Source: Chlorogloeopsis fritschii PCC 6912
Lineage (GTDB): Bacteria > Cyanobacteriota > Cyanobacteriia > Cyanobacteriales > Nostocaceae
DNA length: 64,000 nucleotides
Reading direction: 5' to 3'
Assembly (NCBI RefSeq): GCF_000317285.1
Contig: NZ_AJLN01000116.1
Coordinates: 620,001 to 684,000, forward strand
The notes under the pieces were generated by a model that was not told the origin of the DNA, ran no database searches, and saw only the letters and a program-made list of their open reading frames with translations. This document shows positions 35,203 to 44,865 of the stretch, in pieces. A program made the position numbers and the translations under genes. Positions within the stretch are counted from its first letter, which is position 1, and the number at the start of each line of letters is the position of its first letter.

Positions 35203-35532
35203 TCAAGATTCAAGATATTTTTCCAAAGTATTAGCTAGTGTAGTTTTTGGCACAGCACCAACTACCATATCAACTTTTTGCCCACCTTTAAAAATCATCA
35301 ATGTAGGAATGCTGCGGATACCATACTGGCTGGCAACATTAGGGTTCTCATCAGTGTTGACTTTAACTACCTTGAGTTGACCCTCGTACTGAGCTGCTAT
35401 TTCATCTACAACAGGGGCCACCATCCGGCAGGGACCGCACCAGGGAGCCCAAAAGTCAACTAAAACAGGAACTGCGCTTTCCAATACTTCCTGCTTAAAA
35501 GTAGAGTCGGTAACTTGTGCGGCTGCTGACAT
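35203..35532 (-). CDS. trxA: Thioredoxin (m-type)
   Basis: 109 residues with the active site WCGPC at residues 31-35 ([15 protein letters not shown]) and the cis-Pro loop SIPTLMIF. It closely resembles the m-type thioredoxins of cyanobacteria and chloroplasts that reduce target disulfides using electrons from ferredoxin-thioredoxin reductase. It lies downstream of the Yfr1 RNA and guaB3 on the same strand, an arrangement conserved in several cyanobacteria. A second upstream promoter within the Yfr1 spacer is likely. Confidence 0.95.
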   Translation of the reverse strand: MSAAAQVTDSTFKQEVLESAVPVLVDFWAPWCGPCRMVAPVVDEIAAQYEGQLKVVKVNTDENPNVASQYGIRSIPTLMIFKGGQKVDMVVGAVPKTTLANTLEKYLES

Positions 35533-35659
35533 GGCTACAAACCTTTGCCTACGATATTTTTTGAGTTTGCTGAAATTCTACCATAGCAAAAAGCACAGCT
35601 TGGAAATGATGCAAATACATTTGTATATATATAGCTTTAGTTTAGTTTTTATTAATAAA

Positions 35660-35732
35660 CATAAGGAAGCGCCCGAACCTCAGTCCGGGCGGAGTGTGGT
35701 GTGAGGAGTGAACGGAAACATGCGTCTCCGCT
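35660..35732 (-). ncRNA. yfr1: Yfr1 small RNA
   Basis: On the minus strand the spacer between guaB3 and trxA reads a 5' hairpin CGGAGAC/GTTTCCG (35730-35713). An unpaired CACTCCTCACACCACACTCC follows (35710-35691), then a GC-rich 3' hairpin GCCCGGA/TTCGGGC (35690-35671). The unpaired ACTCCTCACAC core between two stems is the hallmark of Yfr1, a nearly universal cyanobacterial sRNA that base-pairs with mRNAs such as those for outer-membrane proteins. The place between guaB and trxA is the one described in picocyanobacteria. A TACAAT box is 7 bases ahead of the predicted start. Confidence 0.88.
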
Positions 35733-35738
35733 ATTTCT

Positions 35739-35744
35739 ATTGTA
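35739..35744 (-). promoter_or_regulatory. -10 element of yfr1
   Basis: TACAAT read on the minus strand, about seven bases before the predicted 5' end of Yfr1. No obvious -35 hexamer at 17 bases. Confidence 0.55.
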
Positions 35745-35809
35745 GGCGACAGATGCTAATTTTCCAGTAGTTGTTTCATATGTCTGGGAAAATTTATTGA
35801 GGGGTTGGG

Positions 35810-35990
35810 GATTGGGAAGAGGGCGCGGGGACAAAAAGACGCGGGGACGCGGAGAAATAGGACAAGGGGACACACCAGACAAGGAGAATCGTGAACACAT
35901 TCTTACCCCTGGTGCTTCTGTGCACCTGAAGCTCCTACTTGCCTACTCTCCCCCTCCTATTCCTAGCCCCTAGCCCCTAGTCCCCAGTCC
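35810..35990. repeat. gacgcggggac / agtcccc repeat block upstream of yfr1
   Basis: Purine-rich gacaaaaagacgcggggacgcgg and ggacaaggggacac units (35820-35890), then a ctagccc/ctagtcc heptamer array (35946-35989) up to the guaB3 stop. Confidence 0.7.
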
Positions 35991-35992
35991 CT

Positions 35993-37156
35993 CTATTTAC
36001 CCATACCTAACTGTTGGGCTTTTTGATAGACTTTTCCTTCGGTCAATAAAGACGGAGCAATCACAACTTCTACTTGTTGCATTTCCTTAAGATTTTTTGC
36101 TCCTAATGTACTCATGCTTGTTTTTAAAGCTCCCAAAAGATTATGAGTGCCATCATCGAGTTGGGCAGGGCCGATGAGAATTTGTTCTAGGGTACCAGTA
36201 GTAGCTACGCGAATGCGCGTTCCACGCGGCAAGACTGGGCTAGGAGTAGCCATACCCCAATGGAAACCCCGCCCTGGTGCCTCGGCAGCTCTTGCAAAGG
36301 GAGAACCTATCATCACTCCATCAGCACCGCAGGCAATACATTTACAGATGTCACCGCCAGTTATTAAACCACCATCAGCAATGACTGGGACGTAGTTGCC
36401 GGTTTCCTGATAGTAGTCATCGCGTGCCGCAGCACAGTCAGCGATCGCTGTTGCTTGAGGCACACCCACGCCCAATACTCCCCTAGAAGTACAGGCAGCA
36501 CCAGGGCCAATACCAATCAGTACCGCAGCTGCTCCTGCTTTCATTAAGTTCAGGGTAACTTCGTAAGTCACGCAGTTCCCCAATACCACAGGCATGGGCA
36601 TTTCTCGACAAAATTGTGCTAAGTCTAGTGGTACAATTGATTCTGGCGATAAGTGTGCTGTGGAAACTACTGTAGCTTGAACAAAAAATAAATCTGCTCC
36701 AGCTTTTGCAACGACTGAACCATATTTACTTGCTCCTGCTGGAGTAGCACTGACTGCCGCAATGCCACCTTGTGCTTTAATTTCTTTAATCCGTTGTTCA
36801 ATTAGTTCTGGTTTTATCGGTTCTGCATAAAGTTCTTGCATTAGGGGCACAAATTCATCTTTGCCCACTGCCGCAATCCGGTCTAAAATTGGCTCTGGAT
36901 TCGCATAACGAGTTTGAATCCCCTCTAAGTTCAGCACGCCCAGTGCCCCTAACTGTGACAAAAGCACAGCCATGCGAACATCTACTACGCCATCCATTGC
37001 ACTAGCAATAATGGGGATTTCTCGCTCAATATTGCCAATGCGCCATTTTGTATCTGCCAAACTCGGATCGAGTGTACCTCTGCCAGGTACTAAGGCAATT
37101 TCATCTATTCCGTAAGCTCTGCGAGCTACTTTGCCCCGCCCAATTTGAATTTCCAC
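35993..37156 (-). CDS. guaB3: GuaB3-family IMP dehydrogenase-related protein
   Basis: 387 residues: an IMPDH-type TIM barrel without the CBS pair that canonical GuaB carries between strands. The phosphate and catalytic loop is LIGIGPGAACTSRGVLGVGVP with the active-site Cys, and VIADGGLITGGDICKC binds the nucleotide phosphate. This matches the TIGR01304 (GuaB3) group found in cyanobacteria and actinobacteria. It is a purine-nucleotide oxidoreductase of the IMPDH/GMPR superfamily; its exact role beside normal GuaB is less certain. It is upstream of yfr1 and trxA on the same strand. Confidence 0.88.
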   Translation of the reverse strand: MEIQIGRGKVARRAYGIDEIALVPGRGTLDPSLADTKWRIGNIEREIPIIASAMDGVVDVRMAVLLSQLGALGVLNLEGIQTRYANPEPILDRIAAVGKDEFVPLMQELYAEPIKPELIEQRIKEIKAQGGIAAVSATPAGASKYGSVVAKAGADLFFVQATVVSTAHLSPESIVPLDLAQFCREMPMPVVLGNCVTYEVTLNLMKAGAAAVLIGIGPGAACTSRGVLGVGVPQATAIADCAAARDDYYQETGNYVPVIADGGLITGGDICKCIACGADGVMIGSPFARAAEAPGRGFHWGMATPSPVLPRGTRIRVATTGTLEQILIGPAQLDDGTHNLLGALKTSMSTLGAKNLKEMQQVEVVIAPSLLTEGKVYQKAQQLGMGK

Positions 37157-37558
37157 TCTGACAATGTTCCCAAATCTGTTTAAGCTAGGGTATCAAATTG
37201 TGGAGAACTTTGCAGCAGTACTATGAGTTCGTCGTTGAGCGGTAAAGCTTTTTAAGAAATAAGGGAACAGGAAACGGGGAACAGGGGACAGGGAAAATGA
37301 TTTAACTTGTTTTTCCCATGCATAGTGAGTAGTGCGCCGCCTGCGGATCACTGTGAAGAAAGACAATTTTCGCTGCCAGCCATGAAAAAGGTATTTCCCC
37401 CACACCCTACATCCTCTTCCAAAACTAAAAGTACTTCACAAGCAGTAACTCCTAACACCGGGGCAAACATAAAAAATATGTATTTGAAAATCAAACTTGC
37501 TTGGTTTTGTCAGAATTAATATATGTGCTTGTTAGCGATCGCTTACCCATCATAATCC
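37157..37558. other. Spacer between divergent guaB3 and hybrid kinase
   Basis: 402 bases. It contains purine-rich gggaacagg/ggggacagg tandem repeat units (37261-37300). The rest has no recognisable element. Promoters for both divergent genes must lie here. Confidence 0.45.
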
Positions 37559-40500
37559 ATGTCTAATGCAACACGAACTTCCCTGCTGCACTACAGCATA
37601 GCCGTGCTGTCCGTTGCCTTGGCATTGGTACTGACATTGCGACTGCAACCATTGTTGGCACCTGCGGATCTTTCCCTGTTTTATGTGGCTGTTGCTATAA
37701 GTACTAGATACGGGGGGATAAAAGCCGGGATAGTAGCTAGCATTTTATCCACTCTGGCTGTCAACTATTTCTTCATCGCGCCGTTATATACTTTCAGCAT
37801 CAGTTCTGGTTATTTAGTGCCGTTAGGCGTGTTTTTATTAGTCACACTGCTGATTAGTTCGCTCGACTCGCAACTCCAAATTGCCCAACAACAAGCTCAA
37901 ACCAATTTGCAAGCACTTCAAGAAAGCGAAGAACGCTACAGAATATTGGCAGACAATGTGCCGCAATTGGTGTGGAATGCTCGCTCAGATGGATATGTAG
38001 AGTATTTGAATCAACGATGGTATGACTACACCGGACTTACACCAAATTCCTCTTTGGGCTGGGAATGGCAATGTGCCATCCACCCTGATGACTTACCATC
38101 CACATTGAAGGTTTGGCAGACAGGTCTTGCCATCGGCAGTACGATAGAAGTGCAGTACCGCCTAAAACGAGCAGATGGAACCTATCGCTGGCATATTACA
38201 AGAGCAGTACCGCAAAGAAATTGTCTAGGTGAGATTAAAAACTGGTTTGGCTCATGTACTGATATTCACAATCAGAAGCAAGCAGAGGAAGAGAGAATTC
38301 GTCTGCTAGAGGAAGTGGAGTCTAAGCAAAGGTTGCTAGAGGCAGTATTGCAGCAAATGCCCGCAGGATTGTTGGTGGCGGAGGCTCCTTCCGGTCGCTT
38401 ATTGTTAAAGAATGAGCAAGTGCAGCAAATTTTGGGTTATGACCTGCCTTTAGTTGAGAAGTTTGAGGAATACAATCACTTCCAGCATCGCCTATTTCAC
38501 CCAGATGGACGAGCATATCAGAACGAGGAAAAGCCCTTAGCGCGATCGCTATCCACGGGAGAAGTCGTAACTAATGAGGAAGTAGAGCTAGTATGTGCCG
38601 ATGGTACTCGTAAAACGATATTAGCTGACTCTTGCCCGATCCGAAATCATCAAGGGGAAATTGTTGCAGCACTTCTCACTTTCTACGACATTACCAAGCG
38701 CAAACAAGTACAGCGAGAAATACAGCAAACTAACCAAACCTTAAAAACTTTGGTTGCAGCATCTCCTTTACCGATAGTAGTGATTCAACCCGACTGCACA
38801 GTAGAGCTATGGAACCCAGCAGCGGAACGTTTGTTTGGATGGGCTGAAGCAGAAGTCCTCAATAAAATCCTACCTATTGTTCCAGAGGAAAAGCAGGAAG
38901 AATGCCGCTTAGTACGAGAGCTATTACTTAATGGGGAAACATTCTTTGGTGTTGAAACTTACCGCTGTAAACGTGATGGTTCCCAGATCATTTTGAGTAT
39001 CTCTGCTGCCCCCGTTTGTGACGAAAATGGCACAGTCAATAAGATGATGCTCATCTTCCAAGATATTACGGAGCGTCAGCAAGCCGAAACTGCACTGCGA
39101 GAAAGTGAAGAGCGATTTCGTCAGCTAGCCGAAACTATCCAAGATGTTTTTTGGGTATCAAATCCGTTTGCAGGTGAGGTATTTTACGTTAGCCCTGCTT
39201 ATGAGCAAATTTGGGGGCGTTCCTGTGAGAGTTTGTACGCAAACCCTGCTACGTGGATGGAAACCGTCCATCCTGAAGACAGAGAGCAATTGCAAGCTAC
39301 TTTTAACAGTCAAATTACGCAAGGAAAATACGACGCAGAATACCGCATTATCCGTTCTGATGGTTCAATACGATGGATTCGCGATCGCGGTTTCCCAATT
39401 AAGAATGAGTCTGGAGAAATCTACCGTGTTGTAGGAGTGGCAGAAGATATTACAGATGGGAAGTTAGCACAAATTGCTTTAAGAGATGCTCTACAAAGGT
39501 TGAATTTCCATGTCGAGAATACACCTCTAGCAGTGATAGAGTGGAATACAAATCTGCAAATAACCCGTTGGTCTGCCGCCGCCACAAAGATATTTGGCTG
39601 GCAACCAGAAGAAATTTTACATAGAAAATATGGGGAGTGGCAGTTTGTCTACGAGGAGGATTCACAAAGAGTTCTCAATGTTTGGCGTCAAATCCTCAGT
39701 GGCAATGAGCCACAAGTACTTTGCTGTAACCGTAACTACACAAAATCAGGCAACATTGTCCATTGTGAGTGGTACAATTCAACACTCACCGATGAAGCAG
39801 GTAATGTAGTTTCAGTGTTATCACTAATAGAAGACGTAACTAAAAGACAACAGGCTCAACAAGAACTAGAACAAAGCGAAGAAAGGTTAAGTCTAGCAAT
39901 GGAAGCTGCTCAGATGGGCTTCTGGGACTGGAATCTCCTCACTGGCGCAGTCACTTGGTCGTATTATCACGCGTGCCTTTTCGGCTTGGCACCAGAAGAT
40001 TTTCAAGGAAGCTATGAATCTTTTGTTGAGTGTGTTCATCCAGATGATCGCTCGCTAGTGAATCAAGCGATCGCTGACTCAATTCACGGAAATGGCAACT
40101 ATGAAGCTGAGTTTCGTGTCATCTGGCAGGATAACAGCATTCACTGGATTTCTGGTAAAGGTCAAGTATTTTACAACAGCGCAGGTCAAGCTACACGTAT
40201 GATTGGTGTAGTTAGGGATAGCACTGATCGCAAACTAGCTGAACAAGAACGTGAAAATCTCCTGCGTTCGGAACAGGCAGCACGGGAGTCAGCAGAAACA
40301 GCTAACCGCATCAAAGATGAATTTTTAGCAGTGCTTTCTCATGAATTGCGATCGCCCCTTAATCCCATCTTGGGCTGGACAAAACTACTGCGTTCTCGTA
40401 AATTTGACGCAGAGGCAACAGATCGCGCCTTAGAAACTATTGAACGTAACGCTAAGTTACAAACCCAACTGATTGAAGACTTGCTTGATGTTTCACGGAT

Positions 40501-41563
40501 TTTACGGGGAAAGCTTAGTCTGAATGTAGTTCCCATTAATTTGGCAGCAACAATAGACGCAGCCCTAGAAACAGTACGATTGTCAGCAGAAGCTAAAGAC
40601 ATTCAAATTCAGAAGCTATTTGCTCCAGATGTCGGTTTAGTTGCAGGAGATCCCAATCGTTTGCAGCAAGTAGTTTGGAATCTACTCTCAAATGCAATTA
40701 AGTTTACTCCCAATGGTGGGCAAGTAGAGGTACGGTTGGGGACTAGGAAAAAGACAAGGGGACAAGGAGACAAGGAGACAAGGGGAGAAGATGTAAATTA
40801 CGATTCTGCACCTATTACCCAGTACCCAATCACCGATCCCCAATCCCCAATCCCTAACTATGCCCAAATTCAGGTGAAAGACACAGGTAAAGGCATCAAA
40901 CCAGAATTTCTCCCTTATGTATTTGACTACTTCCAGCAGGCAGATAGCGGCACTACCCGCAACTTTGGTGGTTTGGGGTTGGGACTTGCGATCGTCCGTC
41001 ATATCGTTGAATCTCATGGCGGTACTGTTTGGGCAGAAAGCCCAGGAGAAGGAGAAGGAGCAACGTTTACAGTATGTTTGCCCCTCCTGAAAGAAAACAG
41101 GGAGCAAGGAGACAACAAAACAACAGAACAAAGAGAAAATCTCTCTCCCCATCCCCCCATCCCCCCATCCCCTCCTCTTCCACTGTCGGGTGTGCGAATT
41201 TTGGCTGTAGATGACGAAGCCGATATGCGTGATTATGTCAGTTTTGTATTGGAGCAATCAGGAGCTGAAGTAACCGTTGCAGCATCGGCACAAGAAGCGC
41301 TAACAGCCCTAGTTCAAATTCAGCCAGATGTGCTAGTAACTGATATTGGTATGCCCAATACTGATGGATATATGTTACTGCAACAAATTAGGGCATTAAA
41401 TCAAGAACCAGGAAAGCAAATTCCAGCCATCGCCCTCACAGCTTATGCTGGAGAATACGACCAAAAACGGGCAATAGCAGCAGGATTTCAGATACACTTG
41501 CCCAAACCTGTTGAACCGGATGCATTACTAGAGGCGATCGCATCGTTAATTGAACGTACATGA
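37559..41563 (+). CDS. Hybrid sensor histidine kinase: DUF4118-PAS(x6)-HisKA-HATPase-REC
   Basis: 1334 residues. The N-terminal four-helix DUF4118 (KdpD-like) membrane domain spans residues 10-105. About six PAS domains follow, near 120-245, 255-370, 385-505, 515-635, 645-765 and 775-900. HisKA has SHELRSP with phospho-acceptor His928. The HATPase has N-box NLLSNAIKF, G1 DTGKGI and G2 GLGLGLAIV. The C-terminal receiver has phospho-acceptor Asp1262 (VLVTDIGMP). Two oddities are in-frame repeat insertions: residues about 1059-1100 inside the ATPase domain between N-box and G1, and about 1178-1209 in the ATPase-receiver linker. No partner regulator or target gene is adjacent. The signal is unknown; multiple PAS domains point to redox, light or small ligands. 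Confidence 0.9.
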   Translation: MSNATRTSLLHYSIAVLSVALALVLTLRLQPLLAPADLSLFYVAVAISTRYGGIKAGIVASILSTLAVNYFFIAPLYTFSISSGYLVPLGVFLLVTLLISSLDSQLQIAQQQAQTNLQALQESEERYRILADNVPQLVWNARSDGYVEYLNQRWYDYTGLTPNSSLGWEWQCAIHPDDLPSTLKVWQTGLAIGSTIEVQYRLKRADGTYRWHITRAVPQRNCLGEIKNWFGSCTDIHNQKQAEEERIRLLEEVESKQRLLEAVLQQMPAGLLVAEAPSGRLLLKNEQVQQILGYDLPLVEKFEEYNHFQHRLFHPDGRAYQNEEKPLARSLSTGEVVTNEEVELVCADGTRKTILADSCPIRNHQGEIVAALLTFYDITKRKQVQREIQQTNQTLKTLVAASPLPIVVIQPDCTVELWNPAAERLFGWAEAEVLNKILPIVPEEKQEECRLVRELLLNGETFFGVETYRCKRDGSQIILSISAAPVCDENGTVNKMMLIFQDITERQQAETALRESEERFRQLAETIQDVFWVSNPFAGEVFYVSPAYEQIWGRSCESLYANPATWMETVHPEDREQLQATFNSQITQGKYDAEYRIIRSDGSIRWIRDRGFPIKNESGEIYRVVGVAEDITDGKLAQIALRDALQRLNFHVENTPLAVIEWNTNLQITRWSAAATKIFGWQPEEILHRKYGEWQFVYEEDSQRVLNVWRQILSGNEPQVLCCNRNYTKSGNIVHCEWYNSTLTDEAGNVVSVLSLIEDVTKRQQAQQELEQSEERLSLAMEAAQMGFWDWNLLTGAVTWSYYHACLFGLAPEDFQGSYESFVECVHPDDRSLVNQAIADSIHGNGNYEAEFRVIWQDNSIHWISGKGQVFYNSAGQATRMIGVVRDSTDRKLAEQERENLLRSEQAARESAETANRIKDEFLAVLSHELRSPLNPILGWTKLLRSRKFDAEATDRALETIERNAKLQTQLIEDLLDVSRILRGKLSLNVVPINLAATIDAALETVRLSAEAKDIQIQKLFAPDVGLVAGDPNRLQQVVWNLLSNAIKFTPNGGQVEVRLGTRKKTRGQGDKETRGEDVNYDSAPITQYPITDPQSPIPNYAQIQVKDTGKGIKPEFLPYVFDYFQQADSGTTRNFGGLGLGLAIVRHIVESHGGTVWAESPGEGEGATFTVCLPLLKENREQGDNKTTEQRENLSPHPPIPPSPPLPLSGVRILAVDDEADMRDYVSFVLEQSGAEVTVAASAQEALTALVQIQPDVLVTDIGMPNTDGYMLLQQIRALNQEPGKQIPAIALTAYAGEYDQKRAIAAGFQIHLPKPVEPDALLEAIASLIERT
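40735..40860 (+). repeat. Spacer-type repeat inside the HATPase domain of the hybrid kinase
   Basis: Tandem gacaaggggacaaggagacaagg units (40750-40790), then caccgatccccaatccccaat heptamers (40830-40860). Both are forms seen in true spacers of this window. The block is in frame and adds about 42 residues. Confidence 0.85.
41095..41182 (+). repeat. Spacer-type repeat in the kinase-receiver linker
   Basis: Purine-rich caaggagacaacaaaacaac, then C-rich catccccccatccccc units, in frame. It encodes a Gln/Asn/Glu then Pro/Ser-rich linker. Confidence 0.8.
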
Positions 41564-41738
41564 GAGGGAGACAAGGGAACAGGGGACAAGGGGAATAATT
41601 AACGACCAATGACTAATAACCAATGACTATTGACTAACCGGAAATTCACCCTTTGAGATTGAGCCGTGCAGGGATTTGTATTGTTACCATAATTTCAGAC
41701 CATTTAGATTTAGATATTAAAGCACTAATATTAAAACC

Positions 41739-44179
41739 TTGATTCAAGCCGAAACTTTAGAACTACTTGAATGGCATCGTCTGTGCCAGCACCTATCTAC
41801 GTTTGCAGCCACAAAACTAGGGGCAGTCGTCGCACGCGATTTGAGAATTCCTGATTCCCAGGCTGAAAGCGAATATTTACTAGCGCAAACTAAAGAAGTT
41901 TACGAACTTGAAAGCCGCCTCACTACCGGTTTAGTATTTGAGGGAATTCAAGATATTGGCGATTTTTTAGAAAGAGCTGAATTGCAAGGAGTTTTAGCAG
42001 GTGAGGAACTGCTTGCGATCGCTACTACCTTGGCTGGAGCACGAAACTTACGCCGAATTATCGACAATCAGCCAGATGTACCAATTCTGTCGGAATTAGT
42101 AGCTGATTTACGAACGTATCCAGAACTAGAGCAAGAAATTCACCGTTGTATAGATGAACGCGGACAAGTAACTGATCGCGCTAGCCAAAAACTGGCTGAT
42201 ATTCGCACAGAACTACGGAAAATACGCAATCAAATTACACAAAAATTACAAAATATCTTACAAGCAAAAGCTGGCGCAGTTCAAGAACAGATTATTACTC
42301 AAAGGGGCGATCGCTATGTGATCCCTGTCAAAGCACCCCAAAAAGACGCAATTCCTGGTATTGTCCACGATACCTCTACTAGTGGCGCAACATTATACAT
42401 AGAACCGAATTCCATCGTGCCACTTGGTAACCAGCTGCGACAGTTGGTAAGAAGAGAACAAGCAGAAGAAGAAGCTATTCGTCGTGTTTTAACCGAGCAG
42501 GTAGCAGCGGTAAAACTCGATTTGGAAAGATTGTTAGCCATTGTTACCAGTTTAGATTTAGCAACTGCCAAAGCTCGTTATAGTTTGTGGTTACAAGCCA
42601 ATCCTCCTCACTTTATTAACCGAGAAGCGAATGAAAGTATCACCTTAAGACAACTGCGTCATCCGCTGCTAGTGTGGCAACAGCAGCACGAACAAGGACA
42701 ATCAGTCATTCCCGTAGATTTGCTAATTCAGCCACAGATTCGGGTAGTAACAATTACCGGGCCAAATACAGGTGGTAAAACAGTAACTCTCAAAACTTTG
42801 GGTTTAGCAGCATTAATGGCAAAGGTGGGCTTGTTTGTTCCTGCCCGCGAACCTGTAGAATTACCTTGGTTTGAGCAGATATTAGCAGATATTGGGGACG
42901 AGCAATCATTACAGCAAAATTTATCTACTTTTTCTGGGCATATTCGCCGTATTAGCCGAATTTTGGATGCATTAGGGACAGGAGACACGGAGAGTGAAGA
43001 AAATATCTCCCCCTCTCCCCCCTCCCCCCCCTCCCCTCCTCTTTAGTGCTTCTAGATGAAGTAGGCGCTGGTACAGATCCCGCTGAAGGTAGTGCTTTAG
43101 CGATCGCCCTGCTGTGCTATTTGGCAGAACACGCCCAACTAACGATGGCAACTACTCACTTTGGTGAATTAAAGGCACTGAAATACCAAGATGAGCGGTT
43201 TGAAAATGCCTCTGTCGAATTTGATGAAGCTACTCTTTCGCCTACTTATCGTTTACTCTGGGGAATACCTGGACGTTCTAACGCCCTGGCAATTGCTCGT
43301 CGCTTGGGTTTAAAACCAGAAGTTGTAGAAGCGGCAAAAAGCAACTTGGGAGGAGCAACAGACGAAGTCAACCAGGTAATTGCTGGGTTGGAAGCGCAAC
43401 GTCGCCACCAGGAAACTAAAGCAGCACAAGCACAAGATTTATTGCAGCAAGCTGAACGTTTATACAAAGAAGTAACCGCAAAAGCCACAGCATTACAAGA
43501 AAGAGAACGCGATTTGCGTGCTTCCCAAGAAATCGCAGTACAGCAAGCGATCGCCCAAGCTAAAAATGAAATTGCCAAAGTAATTCGTCGCTTACAGCAA
43601 GGTACGCCAACCGCCCAAGATGCCCAGCAAGCAACAAATGCTTTAAATCAAATAACTGAAAAATTTATACCTCAGCCTCCACCAAAACCCAAACAAGGGT
43701 ATGTTCCGAAAGTTGGCGATCGCATTCGCATTCCTAAATTAGGACAAACAGCAGAAGTCTTAACTGCACCCGATGAAGATGGTGAATTAACTGTCCGCTT
43801 TGGAATTATGAAGATGACAGTGAAGTTGGAAGACGTGGAATCTCTGGATGGTAAAAAAGCTGAACCAGTAATTAAGGAGCACAAGAGCAAAGGAGAATCC
43901 AGAGTCGTTGAAACTCCAGCACCAGCAACTGCTCCAGCAATTCGCACATCTCAAAATACAGTAGACTTGCGCGGGCGCAGGGTGCCAGATGCAGAAATGA
44001 TTTTAGACAAAGCAATTTCAGAAGCAACAGGGCCAATATGGATTATTCACGGACACGGCACTGGTAAACTACGGCAAGGTGTTCACGCATTTTTAAAGCA
44101 ACATCCCAGAGTTAGCCGTTATGAAGCGGCTGAACAATCCGATGGCGGTACTGGCGTTACTGTTGCTTATGTAGAGTGA
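41739..44179 (+). pseudogene. mutS2: Endonuclease MutS2, split by a frameshift in a C-rich repeat
   Basis: MutS2 is a MutS-like ATPase with a C-terminal Smr nuclease, acting on recombination intermediates or collided ribosomes. The first frame (41739-43046; TTG start, MIQAETLELLEW) has the helical core and Walker A TGPNTGGKTVTLKTLG, and ends in SPSPPSPPSPPL. The second (from GTG 43046) begins with Walker B VLLDEVGAGTD, continues through a coiled coil, and ends in Smr with VDLRGR and HGHGTGKLR. The stop and the GTG overlap as TAGTG. Removing one base from the C8 run at 43024-43031 restores one frame of about 813 residues. It may be an error, a broken gene, two coupled polypeptides or a slippage site. 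Confidence 0.85.
42975..43044 (+). repeat. Spacer-type repeat with C8 tract inside mutS2
   Basis: A ggagacacgg purine-rich unit, then C-runs of 5, 6 and 8 separated by T, the same make-up as the ctcccc repeats in spacers. It falls between Walker A and Walker B and holds the frameshift. Confidence 0.85.
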
Positions 44180-44184
44180 AATCA

Positions 44185-44219
44185 AGGCTAGTTATCTTTG
44201 GAAAGAGTATAACTAGCCT
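44185..44219. terminator. 11-bp hairpin after mutS2
   Basis: Perfect stem aggctagttat/ataactagcct with a 13-base loop, six bases past the mutS2 stop. No T-run follows, so it may protect the 3' end rather than terminate. Confidence 0.5.
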
Positions 44220-44270
44220 GCGGAGGCAAGCTTAGTTTGTATAGCTGCACCCTTCTAGGGTGTCGGAATA

Positions 44271-44810
44271 TTACAAACAGCTACTACTAGAATTAAGCGA
44301 AGACGGAAATGAATGGGCAGATGTAAACATAGCGAATACAATACTGCCGATCGCAAGAAATAATAGCAATAAACAAACACTCAAGAAAAAGACAAAATCT
44401 TTATGTACGATTTGAAGATGACGTTCAATAAATGACGAATAACCCCCAATCCCCAGTGAACCGACGCTACCAATAATTAGCAACCTAGCAAACAAATTTA
44501 TCAAGTCTGTAAATATTGAGCGATCGCTAATTATATATTCACAAATATTTTTGTTTCCTATTGGTAATTTCCCAAATACTAATTCAGATATTTTGGGATA
44601 CATTACCAGTAAGTTTTTTAGTTCCAATAATCTTGGAAATTTATCCAATGTGTTGTTGATAGTACCGTACACGTCTGAGTAATGCCAGTGAGCATTAAAT
44701 TGTTCTGGAGATAGTAGATTTGAGCCTAGAACTATCGATGGCGTACTACTAAAAATTAAACTTATGAAAAATCCAGTTGTAAAAACTAATATTTTTTGTT
44801 TAATTTTCAT
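44271..44810 (-). CDS. Hypothetical membrane protein
   Basis: 179 residues with an N-terminal signal or anchor (KILVFTTGFFISLIFSS), a polar middle with several Asn and Tyr, and two C-terminal membrane helices (LLIIGSVGSLGIGGY; FVFFLSVCLLLLFLAIGSIVFAMF). I recognise no family. It is on the same strand as the site-2 protease gene upstream (55 bases), so the two may be co-transcribed. Confidence 0.55.
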   Translation of the reverse strand: MKIKQKILVFTTGFFISLIFSSTPSIVLGSNLLSPEQFNAHWHYSDVYGTINNTLDKFPRLLELKNLLVMYPKISELVFGKLPIGNKNICEYIISDRSIFTDLINLFARLLIIGSVGSLGIGGYSSFIERHLQIVHKDFVFFLSVCLLLLFLAIGSIVFAMFTSAHSFPSSLNSSSSCL

Positions 44811-44865
44811 TTAAATTAAATTTAATTCTTATTTTTTAAGTGTAGAGACACAAAACATCGCGTCT

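Noticed and set aside
35652-35900. 82-codon frame on the minus strand between trxA and guaB3
   Set aside because: It runs through repeat units and the Yfr1 gene; the RNA explains the conserved part.
40688-41257. 189-codon frame antisense to the hybrid kinase
   Set aside because: Antisense shadow kept open by the low-complexity repeat insertions; the kinase motifs on the plus strand are decisive.
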